Shown one piece after another: positions 61,062 to 64,000 of a stretch of 64,000 nucleotides of DNA (the stretch's first letter is position 1; every line of letters begins with the position of its first letter). The position numbers and the translations under genes were made by a program. The notes under the pieces were generated by a model. It worked only from the letters and a program-made list of their open reading frames with translations. It made no database searches and was not told the DNA's origin. Location of the stretch: NCBI GenBank assembly GCA_963973455.1, contig CAXAZF010000001.1:310001-374000 (forward strand). Direction: 5' to 3'. The stretch is from Marixanthomonas sp002364245. Lineage in GTDB: Bacteria > Bacteroidota > Bacteroidia > Flavobacteriales > Flavobacteriaceae.

Positions 61062-62132
61062 ATGCGGCAAAAACGGACACAGCTTATTCTAACTCTCCTA
61101 TTATTGGTTCAGATTTTTGCACTGCAACTACTGAAGTATTTCCCAGAATTTGTAGAAAAATATTACAGTTTAGGCATCTACCCTATTATTACAAAAACGT
61201 CTCGGTATCTGTTTGGTTGGGTTCCATTTTCGGTCGGGGATTTGTTTTATGTATTAATTTCAATTGTAGCCTTTCGTTGGCTCTTTCTAAATTTTAAAAG
61301 AATTTGGAAACAACCCCTTGGTTTCTTTTTGGATATAACCGCAACTATTTCGGTCGTATATTTTATGTTCCACATGCTTTGGGGCTTTAATTATTACCGC
61401 ATACCGCTACACAAGTCTATTGGTATTGAAGCCGATTATACAACTGAAGAATTAGTGGAAACTACCAAACGTTTAATTGCAAAGTCGAATCAAATGCATC
61501 GCCAATTAGGCTATGCAGACAGTGTGAAAATTGATTTACCGTTTACTCAGCAAGAAGTTTTTGATATTTCAGATAATGGGTACAAAAACTTGGAAGCACA
61601 ATTTCCGAAGTTAGAATATTCACCAAAAAGCATTAAAAAAAGCGGCTGGAGTTTAGGTTTAACCTATATGGGATATAGTGGTTATTTAAACCCTTTTTCA
61701 GGCGAAGCACAGGTAAATAACCTCATTAAAACCTATAAGTTTCCAGTAGTGAGCTGCCACGAACAAGCTCATCAAATTGGATATGCGGCTGAAAACGAAG
61801 CTAATTTTATCGCAACCTTAGCCACCTTAAACAGCGATGACGAATTTATACAATATTCCGGGTATATTTTTGCTTTGCGATACTGTGTTAATGAAATTGC
61901 CCGAAGGGATATGGATGCTTACAATAATTTACTTACAACCATCAATCCAGGCATTTTAGCCAGTTATAAAGAAATGCGTGATTTTTGGTCAAGCTACGAG
62001 AATCCGTTTGAGGTATTTTCAAAACATTTCTACAATTACTTCCTTAAGGCAAATAATCAATCAAAAGGAATTATGAGTTACAGTTATATGGTAGCCTTAG
62101 TCGTAAATTATTTTGAAGACAAGCCATTTTAG
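61062..62132 (+). CDS. DUF3810 family membrane protein with HExxH motif
   Basis: A 356-residue protein of the DUF3810 family. Three hydrophobic segments lie near residues 8-22, 48-68 and 92-112; a soluble domain follows (about 120-356). It contains HEQAHQIGYAAENEANFIA near 232-250, an HExxH motif with a downstream ENEAN acidic pair, so a membrane-anchored zinc peptidase is plausible. YFPLWSLGLTYMGYSGYLNPFSGEAQVN-type text nearby is typical of the family. Starts with ATG 61062 4 nt after a promoter element. Confidence 0.83.
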   Translation: MRQKRTQLILTLLLLVQIFALQLLKYFPEFVEKYYSLGIYPIITKTSRYLFGWVPFSVGDLFYVLISIVAFRWLFLNFKRIWKQPLGFFLDITATISVVYFMFHMLWGFNYYRIPLHKSIGIEADYTTEELVETTKRLIAKSNQMHRQLGYADSVKIDLPFTQQEVFDISDNGYKNLEAQFPKLEYSPKSIKKSGWSLGLTYMGYSGYLNPFSGEAQVNNLIKTYKFPVVSCHEQAHQIGYAAENEANFIATLATLNSDDEFIQYSGYIFALRYCVNEIARRDMDAYNNLLTTINPGILASYKEMRDFWSSYENPFEVFSKHFYNYFLKANNQSKGIMSYSYMVALVVNYFEDKPF

Positions 62133-62190
62133 ATTTCTTAATGCTTTGTTAAAATTAAGTTTACGCCTATCAAAATGTAACTAGTACTTA

Positions 62191-62198
62191 TATCTTTA
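62191..62198 (+). promoter_or_regulatory. Near-consensus -7 element before the amidohydrolase gene
   Basis: TATCTTTA is one base off TAnnTTTG and ends 27 nt before the ATG at 62226. Confidence 0.35.
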
Positions 62199-62225
62199 GA
62201 ACTCTAAAATTAAAAACGCACATTA

Positions 62226-64000
62226 ATGAGAAAAATTACGTTCCTCCTCCTTTGTTGCTTTTTTTCATCTCTTATTTTCGCTCAGGAATATTTTCCGAAA
62301 AATGATGGGGTTAAAGAACAAAACAACAACTACACAGCCTTTACAAATGCAACCTTGTTTGTAACTCCTACTGAAAAAATTAAAAGCGGAACCCTACTTA
62401 TTCAAAATGGAAAAGTAGTCGCTTCAGGAAAATCAATCGATATTCCTGAAAACTCCATTGTAATTGACTTAAAGGGAAAATATATTTATCCATCTTTTAT
62501 TGATTCTTACACAAATTTTGGGGTTAAACAGCTTAAAAAGGCCGAAAGAAATGGTCGTTCTGCACAATACAAGCCATCTCGTGAAGGCTTCTATTGGAAT
62601 GACCATATTAAACCAGAACAAGTAGCCATTGATGATTTTAAATATGATAAGAAACTTGCGAAAGAGTTGCGCAACTTGGGGTTTGGTACAGTAAACACAC
62701 TACAAATGGATGGTATAGCCCGAGGCTCAGGGGTGTTAGTGACCTTAAATGATGAGGAAGGCGATGCAAAACGGATTTTAGATGATGCCTTAGGACAGTA
62801 TTTTTCTTTTGAAAAAAGTGTTGCAAGCCGTCAAAGTTACCCAACTTCGCTAATGGGAGCGATGGCATTGCTACGTCAAATGTATCATGATGCCGACTGG
62901 TATAGCAAAGGAAATATTGCAACTAAAGACCGTTCCTTAGAAGCCTTGCTTGAAAACAAAGACAAAATTGCTTTTTTTGAAGCAGGTAGCAAAAGCAACA
63001 ACCTACGCGCCGATAAAATTGGGGATGAATTTAATGCAAACTACATTATAGTTGGCGGTGGTGATGAGTATGAAATGATTACTGAAACCAAAGCGACCCA
63101 ATCAAAATTTATCATTCCAATCAATTTTCCTGAAGCTTACGATGTTAGCAACCCCTACGCAGCAAAGTACATTTCTTTGGCCGATATGCGCGATTGGAAC
63201 CAAGCACCTATGAACCCAAAGGTACTTTCAGAAAATGGTGTACAATTCGCATTGACAACCTACGAGTTGGAGAAACCAAAAGAATTTACAGAAAAACTTA
63301 AAAAAGCCTTTGAATATGGATTTGATAAAACAAAAGCCTTGGCTTCATTAACAACTGTTCCAGCAGAGTTGTTAGGTAAAAGTGACCAAATAGGTTCGCT
63401 TAAACCAGGCCGTTACGCTAATTTTTTAATCACCTCTGGCGAAATTTTCGATGAAGAAACCACACTTTATGAAAACTGGGTTCAAGGAAATAAAAATGTA
63501 ATTAATACAAAAGATCAAAAAGATATTCGTGGTAACTACAAAATTACATCTGGCGGAAAAACGTACGATGTTGTCATTACTGGTGATGTTTCAAAGCCTA
63601 AGGCCAAAGTAAAAGCTGGTGAAATAGAATATCCTTCAAAAATGGATTATTCTGAAAACTGGGTTACGCTTTCTTTTACGGATGAAAAAACAAATGAAGT
63701 TTTTAGAACTACTGGGATTGTCCCTAAACAAGGAGATGATTTTTCAGGAAAACTAGTTGCCCCAGACGGTAGCGAGTCCGATTTTACAGCGGTTAGACAA
63801 AAAGAAAGTGCTTCCGAAGAAAATTCAGAAAAGAAAAAAGACAAAACTGAAAAGCCAGAAATTGTGCCTCTTACCTATCCTAACATTGGGTATGGGTTTA
63901 CAACCAAACCTAAGCAAGAAGATGTGCTTTTTAAAAATGCAACGGTTTGGACCAGCGAGGAAGAAGGTGTTCTAAAGAACACTGATGTTTTGGTTAAAGA
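62226..64000 (+). CDS. Tandem amidohydrolase-family exported protein (partial, runs off the window)
   Basis: An open frame from ATG 62226 runs to the window edge without a stop (591 complete codons seen). It begins with a signal peptide (MRKITFLLLCCFFSSLIFAQ). The first unit (about 40-440) is an amidohydrolase: an N-terminal beta-sandwich (FTNATLFVTPTEKIKSGTLLIQNGKVVASG) then YIYPSFIDSYTNFG where the metal-binding HxH expected after FIDS is replaced by YTN, and a C-terminal IGSLKPGRYANFLI. A second beta-sandwich starts near residue 557 (LFKNATVWTSEEEGVLKNTDVLVK). The catalytic second unit probably lies past the edge. Confidence 0.85.
   Translation, partial: MRKITFLLLCCFFSSLIFAQEYFPKNDGVKEQNNNYTAFTNATLFVTPTEKIKSGTLLIQNGKVVASGKSIDIPENSIVIDLKGKYIYPSFIDSYTNFGVKQLKKAERNGRSAQYKPSREGFYWNDHIKPEQVAIDDFKYDKKLAKELRNLGFGTVNTLQMDGIARGSGVLVTLNDEEGDAKRILDDALGQYFSFEKSVASRQSYPTSLMGAMALLRQMYHDADWYSKGNIATKDRSLEALLENKDKIAFFEAGSKSNNLRADKIGDEFNANYIIVGGGDEYEMITETKATQSKFIIPINFPEAYDVSNPYAAKYISLADMRDWNQAPMNPKVLSENGVQFALTTYELEKPKEFTEKLKKAFEYGFDKTKALASLTTVPAELLGKSDQIGSLKPGRYANFLITSGEIFDEETTLYENWVQGNKNVINTKDQKDIRGNYKITSGGKTYDVVITGDVSKPKAKVKAGEIEYPSKMDYSENWVTLSFTDEKTNEVFRTTGIVPKQGDDFSGKLVAPDGSESDFTAVRQKESASEENSEKKKDKTEKPEIVPLTYPNIGYGFTTKPKQEDVLFKNATVWTSEEEGVLKNTDVLVK

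Noticed and set aside
62638..62922. A 94-codon minus-strand frame (62638-62922) inside the amidohydrolase.
   Set aside because: The plus-strand frame is open over the whole stretch with clear amidohydrolase features.
1..64000. Possible tRNA, rRNA, CRISPR, prophage or insertion sequence.
   Set aside because: No cloverleaf, array of spaced repeats, transposase or integrase frame was found by reading all gaps; gaps are all below about 230 bp.

Overview
This 64 kb window is low-GC chromosomal DNA from a Bacteroidota bacterium, almost certainly a gliding member of the Flavobacteriaceae. The evidence is a gldI-type gliding lipoprotein, a subtilase with a C-terminal type IX secretion (T9SS) sorting domain, many Bacteroidetes-type promoters (TTTG / TAnnTTTG), and flavobacterial families (DUF5606, DUF3810, DUF349, NlpE/META lipoprotein, YidC with a large periplasmic domain). 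I cannot name the genus. I see no rRNA, tRNA, CRISPR array, prophage, integrase or insertion sequence. Coding density is very high and no gap exceeds about 230 bp, so no stretch over 300 bp lacks a gene.

Layout. 1-4.7 kb (+): end of a membrane protein, DUF368 (PopT-like lipid carrier translocase), aroE, a five-repeat DUF349 protein and a methyltransferase. 4.7-7.1 kb (-): mazG, DUF5606, def and ruvX. 7.2-14.5 kb: dapD leads into a surface-glycan island with a GT9-GT2 fusion, a LicC-like cytidylyltransferase, a CDP-glycerol-type transferase, a Kdo-kinase-like protein on the opposite strand, a GT4 and a polysaccharide pyruvyl transferase. 14.5-23 kb (+): Sua5, an NlpE/META lipoprotein, cca, ctaA, a pRiA4b-type protein, NdpA, an ABC transporter pair and an outer-membrane protein. 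23-30 kb: uvrB, an HExxH peptidase, a frameshifted GH3 gene, rluF, hsp20 and DUF2254. 30-42 kb (mostly -): sucC, SRPBCC, DUF421, nitronate monooxygenase, the T9SS subtilase, mnmA, a MORN protein, yidC and pyrG. 42-53 kb (-): a small membrane protein, DUF3820/DUF922, OsmC, a LysM-PBP1 lipoprotein, guaA, EEP nuclease, two rhomboids, mutL, ribH and a TPR protein. 53-64 kb: recF, a small lipoprotein, DUF721, ndk, a PhoD-like phosphatase, nrnA, gldI, a cyclophilin-FKBP lipoprotein, pepD, DUF3810 and a tandem amidohydrolase that runs off the window.

Most of this is conserved housekeeping DNA. The accessory part with the best chance of new biology is the 8.1-14.5 kb island: together its genes could make an LPS core or short glycan bearing an activated-alditol-phosphate type substituent plus a pyruvyl ketal and a phosphate. 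Other points are a GH3 gene broken by one frameshift, six genes whose TAnnTTTG promoter sits only 3-7 nt before the start codon (probable leaderless mRNAs), and several unusual domain fusions. I did not find a clearly new defence or mobile system.
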